A DNA stretch of 64,000 nt from Chytriomyces cf. hyalinus JEL632 (Eukaryota; Chytridiomycota; Chytridiomycetes; Chytridiales; Chytriomycetaceae), in NCBI GenBank assembly GCA_025435555.1, contig JAIWWG010000063.1, positions 124,001 to 188,000 on the forward strand, read 5' to 3'. A model generated the notes under the pieces. That model ran no database searches. It was not told the DNA's origin and saw only the letters and a list, made by a program, of their open reading frames with translations. Made by a program: the position numbers and the translations under genes. This document shows positions 62,811 through 64,000 of the stretch, piece after piece. How positions within the stretch are numbered: position 1 is the stretch's first letter; every line of letters starts with the position of its first letter.

Positions 62811-64000
62811 ATGCGAAAGAAATTCATTTCCTCCAAAAATAACCAGCGCCAAATGCCTCAGCAACCGTCCACGGCACATCCGCACAACCCCGGGGCGGAC
62901 TCGGTCTTGAAGTCTGTTATCCAGAGGGAGCCTTCCTCCAAAGGACAATCGTCACAAAATGCGCTGGTCGCCCACCAGTCTCAGCCACTGTCCCACACAG
63001 CCGACCCCGGCTCTTCAGCGTCCGTCTCTTCTTCAGCCACAGCATCTCTGCCTACTTCAGTATCGCTCTCAATAACCATATCAGCCACGCCATCAGCCTC
63101 AGCATCATCAGCATCGCCGGCAGCAACGGCCCATTTGGACGCAAGTGTCTTTCCCGACCCATCTCCCATTGCCCCAACTTGCGCAATCAAAAACAAATTC
63201 AACCTGGCCCACATTTCGACAAACTCGCCATCTTTACTCGCAAATTCTACTTTTAAAAGCGCTCGTTCATCGAAACCACGTTCGAAAAAATCAGTCGCAT
63301 TTTTTGTCCTCCTTGACACAGACACAACGACCTCATCAACCACTCCGGCCACAGCAACCACCCCATCAATGGCACTGCCTTCACCACAGTTTCCTACAAT
63401 CATTTCTCCTTCAAGTCCAGGGTTTCCTGCATTCCACCTGCATCCCGCCCCGGCCGCCCTTCTCAGTCCCACAACATTGGGCTCACGGCTTACACTTCGC
63501 ATCACACGCGCTCATTTTAAACGACTCGCTTTACTCCACGCACGAAGAACAAGGCTGCGAAGACACGGCGATGAAGTCGAATACCGGGTCTTGTTGAACC
63601 GTCAACGCGAACGAGTCCATGTTTTAAAAGTGCGGGCAAAAGTCGAGTACAAGAGCGTTGTTGCGGAATTGAATCGGAAAGTGCATGTTGCGCGTGTGAT
63701 TGAGCGGTGTAAAAGGTGATTTTATTTTATTTGAAATTGCGTTTGTTTTCTGGCTCTTATCAATGGATTATTATTGTTTTGAACATGTAGACGTGCAAAC
63801 CATTCCACGTTGGACGCAGTTCAGTCCAGCCTGTTTCGCGCTGTTTCTCTTCGACGGGCTTTGAGCGAAAGCTTTGTCTCATTTCTCGATGAAACTGCCG
63901 CGTCTTCTGGATCCAACAAAAAATCGAGCAATTCAAATTTTAAGCGACCTGGAGGCATGATTGGCGCAGGCAGTTTGGATGATTTGGGTACTTGGAGTGA
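62811..64000 (+). CDS. Unknown Ser/Pro-rich protein, cut by window end
   Basis: Open from ATG 62811 (MRKKFISSKNNQRQ) or 62853 (MPQQPSTAHPHNP). The first about 200 residues are Ser/Thr/Pro/Ala-rich low complexity. Then comes a very basic helical part, RITRAHFKRLALLHARRTRL, NRQRERVHVLKVRAKVEYKS and HVARVIERCKR. An intron at about 63,717-63,790 (GTGATT..GTAG) leads to RRANHSTLDAVQSSLFRAVS, LRRALSESFVSFL and a Ser/Asn-rich stretch that runs off the window. A basic Arg-rich helix of this kind occurs in TCP11/Sok1 proteins, but the match is too loose to name. The gene is incomplete at the 3' end. Confidence 0.6.

Overview
This window is nuclear DNA from a fungus. It is gene-dense and intron-rich: about 30 genes in 64 kb, with GT-AG introns mostly 45-95 nt long and very short gaps between divergent genes. 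The gene set is fungal: a WOPR (Gti1/Pac2) regulator, ATG22, a fungal SBDS-like RTC3 protein, a Rud3-type golgin and a Cue1-like protein. A giant ASH/MSP-domain protein typical of flagellar axonemes points to a zoosporic lineage. Respiratory genes (QCR7, a twin-CX9C COX23-like gene) make an anaerobic gut fungus unlikely. A chytrid-type fungus is my best inference; the species is unknown.

Layout. 1-1561: 3' part of ribonucleotide reductase large subunit. 1792-14362: giant flagellar-type ASH-repeat gene with about 17 introns. 14585-19315: QCR7, COG2 and a small membrane protein. 19439-26132: DDB1 and BRF1, divergent across 70 bp. 26400-27360: a frame-broken coiled-coil relic. 27450-30902: uracil-DNA glycosylase, an unresolved stretch, a secreted cysteine-rich protein with a duplicated CBM19-like unit, and a COX23-like gene. 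30980-36446: SART1/SNU66, an SH3BGR-like protein and ATG22. 36450-40870: an island of diverged repeats and minisatellites with no recognisable gene. 40879-50695: an F-box protein with an apparent frameshift, ISY1, a Cue1-like CUE protein, a DUF427 protein, the WOPR factor, an unknown protein, LUC7, and two tandem MAPR (cytochrome b5-like) genes. 50756-58190: a Rud3/GMAP-210-like golgin and two tandem FCP1-like HAD proteins. 58308-64000: V-ATPase subunit B, an RTC3-like protein, an NmrA-like oxidoreductase and an unknown Ser/Pro-rich protein cut by the window end.

There are no operons in the bacterial sense. Shared themes are pre-mRNA splicing (SART1, ISY1, LUC7), Golgi traffic (COG2, golgin), DNA repair and precursor supply (RNR, DDB1, UNG) and acidification or vacuole export (VMA2, ATG22). 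I see no clear multi-gene novel system. The most unusual signals are: the tandem HAD proteins with DxN in place of DxD and only 15 bp between them; the MAPR pair in which one copy carries Cys at the heme-tyrosine position; start codons split by or isolated by introns (MAPR2, ISY1); and the repeat island. Exon borders come from reading frames and splice signals by eye, so CDS entries give the full gene span including introns.
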